A stretch of 64,000 nt of DNA, taken from Paracidovorax wautersii (GTDB taxonomy: Bacteria > Pseudomonadota > Gammaproteobacteria > Burkholderiales > Burkholderiaceae_C). Both the position numbers and the translations under genes were made by a program. Under the pieces are notes generated by a model, which had not been told where the DNA came from, made no database searches, and saw only the letters and a program-made list of their open reading frames with translations. This document shows positions 37,098 through 44,962 of the stretch, piece after piece. The stretch is from contig NZ_JAVIZX010000001.1 in the NCBI RefSeq assembly GCF_031453675.1, positions 3,246,001-3,310,000 of the forward strand, given 5' to 3'. Every line of letters begins with the position of its first letter. Within the stretch, counting starts at the first letter, position 1.

Positions 37098-38028
37098 AGC
37101 ATTTGCAGCGATGTCGGGGGCCAGCACGCGGGGATCGCGTGGGAGCCTGGAGATGTTGGTCTTTTAGGGCTGTAGCGCTTTGGGGTTGGGTGGAGGGCGG
37201 TTCGCTGTTTTGATGTTGCCGGGGTTTTGCTTTCCGGGGCCGGGGTGTGCGCCCGGCGGCGCACTCACTTTCTTTTGCTTCGCCAAAAGAAAGTAAGCAA
37301 AGAAAAGGCGACCCGAAGTCCGTGACCCCCATCGCCGTTGGCGACCGGGGCAACCTGCGATGCTCGCGCGGCGGGGGCCGCCGTGGAACTCACTGCGCTG
37401 CGTTGCAGCTCCGTTCAGACAGCCACGGCGAGTCAGAGCACGAAGCCTGCGTGTCCTGCGGCACGCAGGCGCCCCCGCCGCGCTGTGCTTCTCGGCACGG
37501 CCACACGGGCAGGGGACGACTCGGGCCGTCGCTGCGCTCGGCCCTGGATGGGGGAGTGCGGGCGCACTGCGCAGGCGCGCAGCGCCGCGAAGGCCGGGTC
37601 AAGCGAAGCAAAGACCCGTGTCGTTCCCTCGCCCTTCTGTATGCGCCGAGGAGCACAGGGCGCGGGGCGGGCGGGTGTGCCGCAGGACACGCCCGCTTCG
37701 TGATCTGACTCGCCGTGGTTGTCCGAGCGGAGCGCGCCAGCGCGCAGCGAGTTCCACGGCGCCGCCCCGTGACCGAGCACCGCAGGTTGCCCACAGCGCA
37801 GCGGAGGGACGCAGACAGCAGGGTCGCCTTTCTATTGGGTACTTTTCTTTGGCGAAGCAAAGAAAAGCACCTCGCCCGCCGGGGCGAGACCCGGCCCGGG
37901 GAAGCAGCGCCTCAGCAGCCGCTCAAAAGAAAAGAAAGACGGTGCATCTTTCAAAAGCACAAAAAAGAGGGCGCCAAAGGGGTGGCGGTCTTTCGCGCAA
38001 GCCCGGGCGACGGCAAGCATTTGCAGCG
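37098..38028. repeat. Thirteen-base direct repeat flanking the palindromic region
   Basis: AGCATTTGCAGCG occurs at 37098-37110 and again at 38016-38028 in the same direction, bracketing the large palindrome with over 100 bases to spare on each side. It could be an insertion scar or part of the repeat family. Confidence 0.45.
37263..37885. repeat. Large imperfect palindrome, about 620 bp, in a gene-free kilobase
   Basis: Left arm 37263 to about 37530 and right arm about 37605-37885 are inverted copies of each other. Landmarks of the left arm (AAAGAAAAGGCGACCC, GGCAACCTGCGATGCTCG, GCCGTGGAACTC, CCACGGCGAGTCAGA, GTGTCCTGCGGCAC) recur on the other strand of the right arm in the same order. Each end carries a perfect short hairpin (TTTCTTTTG with CAAAAGAAA; CTTTTCTTTG with CAAAGAAAAG). 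No convincing gene lies between 36943 and 38095. Confidence 0.85.
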
Positions 38029-38095
38029 CCGATGGGAGCGTGCTTGAACGGGGTGGTCAGCGAGGCATGGGGGACGTCCCCTCCGCCCCAGGTCG

Positions 38096-39211
38096 TCAGT
38101 GCGTGGCGGGCGATGCCACGCCCAGCCGTTCGTGCAGGCGCGTGCTGGTGGTCGTGTACTGCAGCGCGACCGGCGCCTCCGCCACGCGCTCGGCGGCGGC
38201 GAAGGCGGCCAGCGTGGCCTCGTGGAAGCCGCACAGGATGAGCTTGCGCTTGCCCGGGTAGGTGTTGATGTCGCCCACGGCATAGATGCCGGGCACGCTG
38301 GTGGCGAAGGTGGCCGTGTCCACCACCAGTTGCTTGCGTTCGATGTCCAGGCCCCAGTCGGCCACGGGCCCCAGTCGCGGCGAGATGCCCAAATAGACGA
38401 AGAGCCGGTCGAGCGGAAGGCGCTGCGCAGCGCCTTCGGTGTCGGTCAGGTGCAGTGCCTGCAGCGGCCCGCCTGCGGGCGCATCCACCCCGGTGATCTG
38501 CGCGGCAATCACGCGGATGCGGCCTTCGTCGCGCAGGGGCTGCAGGCGTGCCAGCACCTCGGGTGCCGCCTGGAAGGCATCGCGGCGGTGCAGCAGCGAC
38601 ACGCTGGCGGGGGCGCCGTCACCCTGGCGCTCGGCACAGGCAATGGCGGCAGCCACGGCGGCTTCTTCGCCGCCGTGCACGACGACGTGCCGGCCTGCCA
38701 CCACGGGGGCGCTGGCGGCGTCATCGATGGCGGGGTGGTAGAGCACCTGCGTGCCCACGAAGGCCTCGATGCCCTCCGCCTTGACGGTGCGCGGCACGAA
38801 GGCGCCCACGCCGGCGGCGATGAAGACGTTGCGCGCCAGCAGCGTGGTGCCGGTGGTGGTGCTCAGCAGCACGCGGCCATCACCCGGCTGCACGGCCAGG
38901 GTGCTGACCTGCTGGCCCAGGTGGCGCTGCGGCGCGAAGGGAAGGATCTGGCGCTCCAGGCGCTGCACCAGCTCGCGGCCGGTGCAGACGTCCACGCCGG
39001 GAATGTCGTAGATGGGCTTGTCGGGGTACAGCTCGGCGCACTGGCCGCCCACGTGGGGCAGGGCGTCGATGAGGTGCGCAGCCATGCCTTGCAGGCCCAG
39101 CTGGAACACCTGCCACAGGCCTACGGGCCCGGCGCCGATGACGACGGCGTCCGTCTCGATGGGATGATGCTGCGTGGAGGGAGTCACGGCAACGGACGCT
39201 GATGGCGCCAT
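38096..39211 (-). CDS. Ferredoxin-NADP+ reductase (thioredoxin reductase-like)
   Basis: The 371-residue protein has an FAD motif ([19 protein letters not shown]), an NADPH-binding region ([19 protein letters not shown]) and the C-terminal [23 protein letters not shown]. The paired redox cysteines of thioredoxin reductase are absent, so it belongs to the ferredoxin/flavodoxin reductase group of this fold. The ferredoxin gene fdxA lies just upstream on the same strand, so they probably form an electron-transfer pair. Confidence 0.9.
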   Translation of the reverse strand: MAPSASVAVTPSTQHHPIETDAVVIGAGPVGLWQVFQLGLQGMAAHLIDALPHVGGQCAELYPDKPIYDIPGVDVCTGRELVQRLERQILPFAPQRHLGQQVSTLAVQPGDGRVLLSTTTGTTLLARNVFIAAGVGAFVPRTVKAEGIEAFVGTQVLYHPAIDDAASAPVVAGRHVVVHGGEEAAVAAAIACAERQGDGAPASVSLLHRRDAFQAAPEVLARLQPLRDEGRIRVIAAQITGVDAPAGGPLQALHLTDTEGAAQRLPLDRLFVYLGISPRLGPVADWGLDIERKQLVVDTATFATSVPGIYAVGDINTYPGKRKLILCGFHEATLAAFAAAERVAEAPVALQYTTTSTRLHERLGVASPATH

Positions 39212-39239
39212 CAGGCCCGATGCAGGCAGCGGCGGCGCA

Positions 39240-39372
39240 TGCCATCACCACAGCCCAGCCCCGCACACGCCGCGCAAGGGCCGCCCCGCCGCGCTGGCGT
39301 TGCCCCGCTTCCGGCCAGCGCAACGCCGCCAGAGAAGGGGAGAGCGGCGAAGCCGCTCGGGGGGCTGTTCTC
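39240..39372. repeat. Element B repeat between fdxA and the reductase gene
   Basis: GCAAGGGCCGCCCCGCCGC, then GAGAAGGGGAGAGCGGCGAA and CCGCTCGGGGGG: the minus orientation form of element B with a diverged hairpin. It occupies the intergenic space of a two-gene unit. Confidence 0.65.
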
Positions 39373-39374
39373 CA

Positions 39375-39701
39375 TCACGAGCGGATCAGGTCGGCCACCT
39401 TGCCGGGCTTGCCGTTCCACTCGTCGGCGTCAGGCAGCGCGGCCTTGCGCTTGGTGATGCTCTTGAACTGCGGCGACAGCTCGGCGTTGATCTTGATGAA
39501 AGCCACCTGGTCTGCGGGCAGGTCTTCCTCGGCGAAGATGGCATTGGCCGGGCACTCGGGAATGCACACGGCGCAGTCGATGCACTCGTCAGGGTCGATG
39601 ACCAGGAAGTTGGGGCCTTCGCGGAAGCAGTCCACGGGGCACACGTCCACGCAATCCGTGTACTTGCACTTGATGCAGTTCTCTGAAACGACGTGAGTCA
39701 T
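39375..39701 (-). CDS. fdxA: 7Fe ferredoxin FdxA
   Basis: The 108-residue protein has the seven-iron pattern: [19 protein letters not shown] near the start and [16 protein letters not shown] for the second cluster, with the long C-terminal tail. It carries electrons at low potential. The reductase gene downstream is its likely partner. Confidence 0.95.
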   Translation of the reverse strand: MTHVVSENCIKCKYTDCVDVCPVDCFREGPNFLVIDPDECIDCAVCIPECPANAIFAEEDLPADQVAFIKINAELSPQFKSITKRKAALPDADEWNGKPGKVADLIRS

Positions 39702-39806
39702 GAGATGAGGATGTCTTTGTAATCGGGGGTAACCTGCAATTTTAGGCCGTTTCGCAGAGGGGGCCGCCGGCCCGTCCCCTGCGGTGGCGTGGGATCGTGA
39801 TTCGCG

Positions 39807-41177
39807 TCAATTCACCAGCACCGCACCGGCCGTCTTGTGGCTGGCCGTGTCCACCAGAATCAGCGAGCCCAGCACGCGGGCCTGCGTGAAAGGCGCCGCC
39901 GGCAGCGCTTCCTGCAGCACCAGTTCGACATGGCCGATGGCATTGGGATCGAGCTGCGTGGCGTCTTCCTCGGCCAGGGTGTTGATATCGAGGCGGTGCA
40001 CGATGCGCTTGACCTTGGCCTTCACCCAGCGGTGGCCGTGCAGCGCCCAGTACACGCGGCCGGCCACAAGCGCCTCGTCGTCCATCCAGGCCACGGTGGT
40101 GCGCAGTTCGCGCTGGCCGGGCCAGGGCGCGACGGGCGCGGGCGTATCGAAGTCGTCTTCGGCCGTGGCCGACGGGGCACCCGGTGCTGCCAGGATCCAG
40201 TCGCCGCGCGATACGTCGACCTCGCGGTCCAGCACGATGCCGGCGCTGGTGCCGGCGGGCACGTCGCCCGGGCGGCGGGCGTGGTCCAGCACCTGGGCCA
40301 CGGTGGCCAGCTGGCCGCTCGGGAAGACCTGCACGGCCGTGCCGGGCGCGAATTTGCCTGCGGCCACACGGCCCCAGAACACGCGGCGGCCTTGCGAGGT
40401 GTCGGCGGACGAAGAGAACTTCTCCACCCACTGCACCGGGAAGGCCACGGGCAGCGCCACATCGGCGGGCGTGTTGGGCAGCAGCTCCAGGATCTGCAGG
40501 AGGCTGGGGCCTTCGTAGCCGCACCAGCCGGGCGCCGCGTCCACCACGTTGAAGCCCTTGAGGGCCGACACGGGCACCGTGGCGCGCACGGCAATGCGGG
40601 CGGCGTGGGCGAACTTCTCCAGCGCCGCGCGGATGTGCGCGAAGGCCAGGGCCGGGTCTTCGACCGCGTCCAGCTTGTTCACGGCGAACACCAGCGAGGG
40701 CACACGCAGCAGGTTGACCAGCAACGAGTGGCGGCGTGTCTGCGGCAGCAGCGCGAGCTGCGGGTTCTTCCAGTCGAGCTTGGTGGCGTCGACCAGCACC
40801 ACGGCGGCGTCGGCGCTGCTGGCGGCGGTGACCATGTTGCGCGTGTACTGCTCATGGCCCGGCGCGTCGCCGATGATGAACTTGCGCGTTTCGGTAGCGA
40901 AATAGCGATAGGCCACGTCGATGGTGATGCCTTGCTCGCGCTCGGCGCTGAGGCCGTCGGTCAGCAGGGCCAGGTCGGTCTCGCCACCGCGCTGCACGCC
41001 GGCCAGGTGGTCCTGCAGCACCGCACGGCTGTCCACCAGCAGGCGGCCGATCAGCGTGCTCTTGCCGTCATCCACCGAACCGCAGGTGATGAACTTCAGA
41101 GCCGATTGGTGGTCGTTTTGGCCTGCAGCGCTCGTGGTGCTTGCGCTGGTAGCTATTGAATTGGTAGTGGTTGTCAT
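39807..41177 (-). CDS. cysN: Sulfate adenylyltransferase, large subunit CysN
   Basis: CysN is a GTPase that, with CysD, forms APS from ATP and sulfate. The 456-residue protein has G1 GSVDDGKST, G3 DAPGHEQY and G4 NKLD, and an EF-Tu-like C-terminal half. There is no fused CysC kinase. The first 20 or so residues (SIATSASTTSAAGQND) are encoded by an element A repeat at 41125-41166. Confidence 0.95.
   Translation of the reverse strand: MTTTTNSIATSASTTSAAGQNDHQSALKFITCGSVDDGKSTLIGRLLVDSRAVLQDHLAGVQRGGETDLALLTDGLSAEREQGITIDVAYRYFATETRKFIIGDAPGHEQYTRNMVTAASSADAAVVLVDATKLDWKNPQLALLPQTRRHSLLVNLLRVPSLVFAVNKLDAVEDPALAFAHIRAALEKFAHAARIAVRATVPVSALKGFNVVDAAPGWCGYEGPSLLQILELLPNTPADVALPVAFPVQWVEKFSSSADTSQGRRVFWGRVAAGKFAPGTAVQVFPSGQLATVAQVLDHARRPGDVPAGTSAGIVLDREVDVSRGDWILAAPGAPSATAEDDFDTPAPVAPWPGQRELRTTVAWMDDEALVAGRVYWALHGHRWVKAKVKRIVHRLDINTLAEEDATQLDPNAIGHVELVLQEALPAAPFTQARVLGSLILVDTASHKTAGAVLVN
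41125..41166. repeat. Element A repeat forming the 5' end of cysN
   Basis: On the minus strand AATTCAATAGCTACCAGCG, CAAGCACCACGAGCGCTGCAGGCC: an element A copy read as protein in the N-terminal extension of CysN. It matches the copy in the DUF934 gene in strand and phase. Confidence 0.7.
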
Positions 41178-41199
41178 GGAACTCTCTCAGTCACCCGAA

Positions 41200-41335
41200 G
41201 GTGCGTTGAAACCGGCGCGGTCCAGGCGAGGACCGCCGTGCAAGGGCCGCCCCGCCGCACTGGCGGTGTCCCCCTTCCCGCGCTGCGCAGCAGCGCGAGA
41301 GAAGGGGGAAGGCGCGCAGCGCCACAGGGGGATGC
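41200..41335. repeat. Element B repeat between cysD and cysN
   Basis: AAGGGCCGCCCCGCCGCAC, TGTCCCCCTTCCCGCGCTG, GAGAGAAGGGGGAAGGCGCG, CAGCGCCACAGGGGG: minus-orientation form. It lies in the roughly 160-base gap of the cys operon and would be transcribed with it. Confidence 0.8.
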
Positions 41336-41338
41336 ACA

Positions 41339-42271
41339 TCAAAAGTACCCGTCTTTCTTGCGCTTCTCCATGGAAGCATCCGATGTCTTGTCGTCCATGC
41401 GCGTGGCGCCGCGTTCGCTCACGTCGGCAGCCAGGGTCTCGATGACGATGTCGGCCGCCGTGGCCGCCGTGCTCTCCACGGGGGCCGTACAGGTGATGTC
41501 GCCCACGGTGCGAAAGCGCACGTCGCGCGTTTCTACCTGCTCGCCATCGCGCGGCGGGGTGAGCTCGGTCACCGGCATCAGCAGGCCCTTGCGTTCGACC
41601 ACCTGGCGCTTGTGCGTGTAGTACAGCGAGGGCAGGCCGATTTGCTCGCGCTCGATGTACTGCCACACGTCCAACTCGGTCCAGTTGCTGATGGGGAACA
41701 CGCGGAAGTGCTCGCCGGGCGCCAGGCGCGTGTTGAACAGCGTCCACAGCTCGGGCCGCTGGGCCTTGGGCTGCCATTGGCCGAAGCTGTCGCGGTGCGA
41801 AAAGATGCGCTCCTTGGCGCGGGCCTTTTCCTCGTCGCGGCGGGCGCCGCCGATGAGGGCGTCGAAGCGGAACTCCTCGATGGCTTCCAGCAGCGTGACC
41901 GACTGGTGCACGTTGCGCGATTCGCCGGGGTGCGCCAGGCGCACGGTGCCGCGGGCCATCGAATCCTCGACATTGCGTACGATGAGATCGGCGCCCAGCT
42001 CCTTCGCGCGGAAGTCACGGAAGTCCGTCACCTCGGGGAAGTTGTGGCCCGTGTCGATCATCAGCAGCGGGTAGGGAATGCGGCCCACGCCGAACGCCTT
42101 CTCGGCGCACTTGAGCATCACCAGTGAGTCCTTGCCGCCGGAAAACAGCAGGGTGGGCCGCTCGAAGGCGGCGGCGACCTCGCGCAGAATGAAGATGGTT
42201 TCTTCTTCCAGTGCGTCCAGGTGGCGGTTGCTGAGCTGGCTCAGCACATGGGGTTCGGTGCGGGCGTTCAT
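41339..42271 (-). CDS. cysD: Sulfate adenylyltransferase, small subunit CysD
   Basis: The 310-residue catalytic subunit has the PP-loop LFSGGKDSLVMLK, IDTGHNFPEVTDFRD, GGARRDEEKARAKERIFS and the end MEKRKKDGYF. It adenylates sulfate with help from the CysN GTPase. It directly follows the DUF934 gene (35 bases), where a cysH gene would often be expected. Confidence 0.96.
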   Translation of the reverse strand: MNARTEPHVLSQLSNRHLDALEEETIFILREVAAAFERPTLLFSGGKDSLVMLKCAEKAFGVGRIPYPLLMIDTGHNFPEVTDFRDFRAKELGADLIVRNVEDSMARGTVRLAHPGESRNVHQSVTLLEAIEEFRFDALIGGARRDEEKARAKERIFSHRDSFGQWQPKAQRPELWTLFNTRLAPGEHFRVFPISNWTELDVWQYIEREQIGLPSLYYTHKRQVVERKGLLMPVTELTPPRDGEQVETRDVRFRTVGDITCTAPVESTAATAADIVIETLAADVSERGATRMDDKTSDASMEKRKKDGYF

Positions 42272-42306
42272 GCGCGGTCTCGTGGTGATCTCGGGGGCGT
42301 TCTCGG

Positions 42307-42687
42307 TCAGGCAGCGTCGCGGAAGTGCGGCAGCGGGTGCGCCACGTCGCCCTGGTAGAACGCGTGGAAGCGATCGAACTGGCGCTGTGCGTCAGCTGCG
42401 TCCACGCCTTCGCGCAGCACGGCCACGTCGAAGCCGCAGCGGGCCATCTGCACCAGCTGGTCGATGAGCACGTCGCCCGTGGCGCGGATCTCGCCGGTGA
42501 ACTTCAGGCGCTGGCGCAGCAGGCGCGCCTGGCTGTAGGCACGGCCATCGGTGAACTTGGGAAAGTGCAGGTCGATGCGCGTGACGCCGGTGAGGTCTTG
42601 CACCAGCGGATCGGCATCGTTGGCCAGTTCCAGAACGTTTTGGCCCTCTGCGCCCGTCGAATGGGCGCTGGCAGCTATTATTTTCAT
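42307..42687 (-). CDS. DUF934 protein of the sulfite reductase operon
   Basis: The 126-residue protein has the DUF934 pattern: IDLHFPKFTDGRAYSQARLLRQ, FTGEIRATGDVLIDQLVQM and CGFDVAVLREG. It always travels with siroheme sulfite reductases in proteobacteria and is thought to assist sulfite reduction. The start ATG at 42687 and first 14 or so residues (MKIIAASAHSTGAEGQ) come from an element A repeat. cysI lies 20 bases upstream. Confidence 0.88.
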   Translation of the reverse strand: MKIIAASAHSTGAEGQNVLELANDADPLVQDLTGVTRIDLHFPKFTDGRAYSQARLLRQRLKFTGEIRATGDVLIDQLVQMARCGFDVAVLREGVDAADAQRQFDRFHAFYQGDVAHPLPHFRDAA

Positions 42688-42690
42688 ATT
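42637..42690. repeat. Element A repeat forming the start of the DUF934 gene
   Basis: On the minus strand the copy reads AAAATAATAGCTGCCAGCG, CCCATTCGACGGGCGCAGAG, GGCCAAAACG. It contains the initiation codon and encodes the N-terminus in frame. Confidence 0.7.
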
Positions 42691-42707
42691 ATTTCGGTGG
42701 CGTGGGT

Positions 42708-44558
42708 TCAGGCGGTGGCTTCGGCGGCAGGGTGGCGCGCGGCGTTGCCGGCGGCCTTGAAGGGCTCGATGCCCACGCGGCGCACGGTGTCGATGAAGTG
42801 CTCGTATTTCTGGCCCTGCGCGGCGCGTGCCGCGTCGGCGGGCAGCAGCTGGCGCTGGTCGCGGTAGGTGGCGAGCAGCGCCTCGATGACGCCGGGCACC
42901 TCGGCCGCGCTGAACGACGGGCCGATGATCTTGCCCGGCTGGGCGGGGCCCGACAGGTCGGTGCCGTCGGCGCCGCCCAGCGTGATCTGGTACCACTCCT
43001 TGCCGTCCTTGTCGACGCCGAGGATGCCGATGTGGCCGCTGTGGTGGTGGCCGCAGCTGTTGATGCAGCCGCTGATGTGCAGGTCGATCTCGCCCAGGTC
43101 CCACAGCTCGTCCAGGTCCTGGTAGCGCTCGGTGATGGCCTCGGCGATCGGCAGCGACCGCGCGTTGGCCAGCGAGCAGAAGTCGCCGCCGGGGCAGGCG
43201 ATCATGTCGGTCAGCAGGCCGATGTTGGGCTGGGCCAGGCCCAGCGCCTTGGCGGCCTTGTACAGGGCGGGCAGCTGGTCGCGGCGCACCCAGGGCAGCA
43301 CCAGGTTCTGCTCGTGCGTCACGCGCAGCTCGCTGGCGGAGAAACGGTCGGCCAGGTCGGCCGCGGCTTCCATCTGCTCGGCCGTGGCGTCGCCCGGCGC
43401 GTAGCCCAGGCGCTTGAACGACAGCACCACGGCGCGCAGTTGCGGCAGGCGGTGCGGCAGCACGTTGCGGGTCAGCCATCGGCCGAAATTCCGGTCTTCC
43501 TCCGAGGCCGCGCGCAGCAGGGCGAGCGTCTCGGCCTCGGCATCGGCCGGCGACAGGTCGAGCGCGGGCTCCTGGAAGTTGGCCGCCACGCGGTCGTATT
43601 CGGCCTGCGTGATGGTGTGCGGGCCGCCTTCCACCTCGACGATCTGGCGGAACTCCTCGTTCACCTGGTCCACGTAGGTCTGGCCTTCGGACTTCACGAG
43701 GATCTTGATGCGCGCCTTCCACAGGTTGTCGCGGCGGCCGTAGCGGTTGTAGACGCGGATCACGGCTTCCAGGTAGTTCATGACCTGGTTCCACGGCAGG
43801 AACTCGCGCAGCACGGGGCTGATGACCGGGGTGCGGCCCATGCCGCCGCCCACGCGCACCTGAAAGCCCAGTTCGCCCGCATCGTTCTTCACCAGCTGCA
43901 GGCCGACGTCGTACCAGCCGAGGGCGGCGCGGTCTTCACGGGCGCCGTTGAGCGACACCTTGAACTTGCGCGGCAGGAAGGCGAACTCGGGGTGCAGCGT
44001 GCTCCACTGGCGCAGGATCTCGGCGAAGGGGCGCGGGTCGGCGATCTCGTCGGCGGCGATGCCAGCCAGCGCATCGCTGGTGATGTTGCGGATGCAGTTG
44101 CCGCTGGTCTGGATGCCGTGCAGCTGCACGCTGGCCAGCAGGTCCATCACGTCGGCGCTCTTGTCGAGCGGGATCCAGTTGTACTGCACGTTGGTGCGCG
44201 TGGTGAAGTGGCCGTAGCCGTACTTCAGGTGCGTGTTGATGCGGCGGCCGTCGGCCAGCGGGATGTCGCCCAGCTTCTCCTGCGTGGCCTGCGCTTCGGC
44301 CAGCAGGGCCGCGTCGGGCTGGTCGTATTCGCGGGCCACCTTGGCCAGCACGCGCAGCTGCGTGCTCGACAGCTCGCCGTAGGGCACGGCGACGCGCAGC
44401 ATGGGCGCGTAGCGCTGCACATACCAGCCATTCTGCAGGCGCAGGGGCTTGAACTCGTCGCCGGAGATCTTGCCGGCGTAGTAGCGTTCCAGCTGGTCGC
44501 GGTACTGGTCCGCCCGCAGGCGGATGAACTGTTTGTCGAACTCGGTGTATTGGTACAT
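42708..44558 (-). CDS. cysI: Siroheme sulfite (nitrite/sulfite) reductase CysI
   Basis: The 616-residue enzyme reduces sulfite to sulfide, using siroheme and a 4Fe-4S cluster. The cluster cysteines are in ACPGGDFCSLANARS (C-X5-C) and SGCINSCGHHHSG (C-X3-C). An N-terminal ferredoxin-like half precedes (YGYGHFTTRTNVQYNWIPL, TSGNCIRNIT). It starts the cys operon. ATG 44558 is chosen because homology begins at MYQYTEFDKQFI; the frame is open for 70 poor codons before it. It could also act on nitrite; the cys context favours sulfite. Confidence 0.94.
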   Translation of the reverse strand: MYQYTEFDKQFIRLRADQYRDQLERYYAGKISGDEFKPLRLQNGWYVQRYAPMLRVAVPYGELSSTQLRVLAKVAREYDQPDAALLAEAQATQEKLGDIPLADGRRINTHLKYGYGHFTTRTNVQYNWIPLDKSADVMDLLASVQLHGIQTSGNCIRNITSDALAGIAADEIADPRPFAEILRQWSTLHPEFAFLPRKFKVSLNGAREDRAALGWYDVGLQLVKNDAGELGFQVRVGGGMGRTPVISPVLREFLPWNQVMNYLEAVIRVYNRYGRRDNLWKARIKILVKSEGQTYVDQVNEEFRQIVEVEGGPHTITQAEYDRVAANFQEPALDLSPADAEAETLALLRAASEEDRNFGRWLTRNVLPHRLPQLRAVVLSFKRLGYAPGDATAEQMEAAADLADRFSASELRVTHEQNLVLPWVRRDQLPALYKAAKALGLAQPNIGLLTDMIACPGGDFCSLANARSLPIAEAITERYQDLDELWDLGEIDLHISGCINSCGHHHSGHIGILGVDKDGKEWYQITLGGADGTDLSGPAQPGKIIGPSFSAAEVPGVIEALLATYRDQRQLLPADAARAAQGQKYEHFIDTVRRVGIEPFKAAGNAARHPAAEATA

Positions 44559-44806
44559 GGTGGGGCGGGGCGTTGTCGGGTGACGCGCGGTCGTCTCAGA
44601 AAGCGTGGGGTAGCAGGCCGGTGGCCGCGCGCCGGGGCGCGCAGAAGCCAGCGCGGATTGGACCAGAACGGCTGCGCTCGTGCGCGGAGCGGCCCTGCAC
44701 GGCGCGGGCGGCGCGCAGCACCTGCCGCAGGCGGGTGCCGGAATGGTCGGAAGCGGCGTCGGACGCAATGGATCGCATGGGGTGCGACTGTAGAGGGCGT
44801 CCTTAT

Positions 44807-44833
44807 GGAAGCAAACTATTGTTTTGTGCTTCC
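44807..44833. promoter_or_regulatory. Candidate operator upstream of the cys operon
   Basis: GGAAGCA and TGCTTCC form an inverted repeat around a TA-rich centre (AACTATTGTTTTG), in the 404-base gap before cysI. It is a plausible binding site for the CysB-type regulator encoded at 61308, or for another LysR factor, but it is not the E. coli consensus. Confidence 0.4.
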
Positions 44834-44897
44834 TTTATGCAAGTTGAGTTATTTGCATTCGCCTGGCCCGTGTGGGAAGAAGGGAGCGGATGTCGGC

Positions 44898-44958
44898 CCC
44901 GGCGTATCAGCGTTGCAGATACGCCGGGTGCGACCGGGCTGGCCGGGCGCGGCCAGCC
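44898..44958 (-). terminator. Two hairpins after mnmC
   Basis: On the minus strand GGCTGGCC with GGCCAGCC lies five bases past the mnmC stop, then CCCGGCGTATC with GATACGCCGGG. Neither has a T tract, so they may stabilise the 3' end rather than terminate by themselves. Confidence 0.4.
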
Positions 44959-44962
44959 GCTC

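Noticed and set aside
37247-38241. Several overlapping frames in the palindromic region
   Set aside because: They exist on both strands, are Arg/Ala/Gly rich, cross the palindrome arms and have no ribosome-binding sites; inverted copies give similar frames on both arms.
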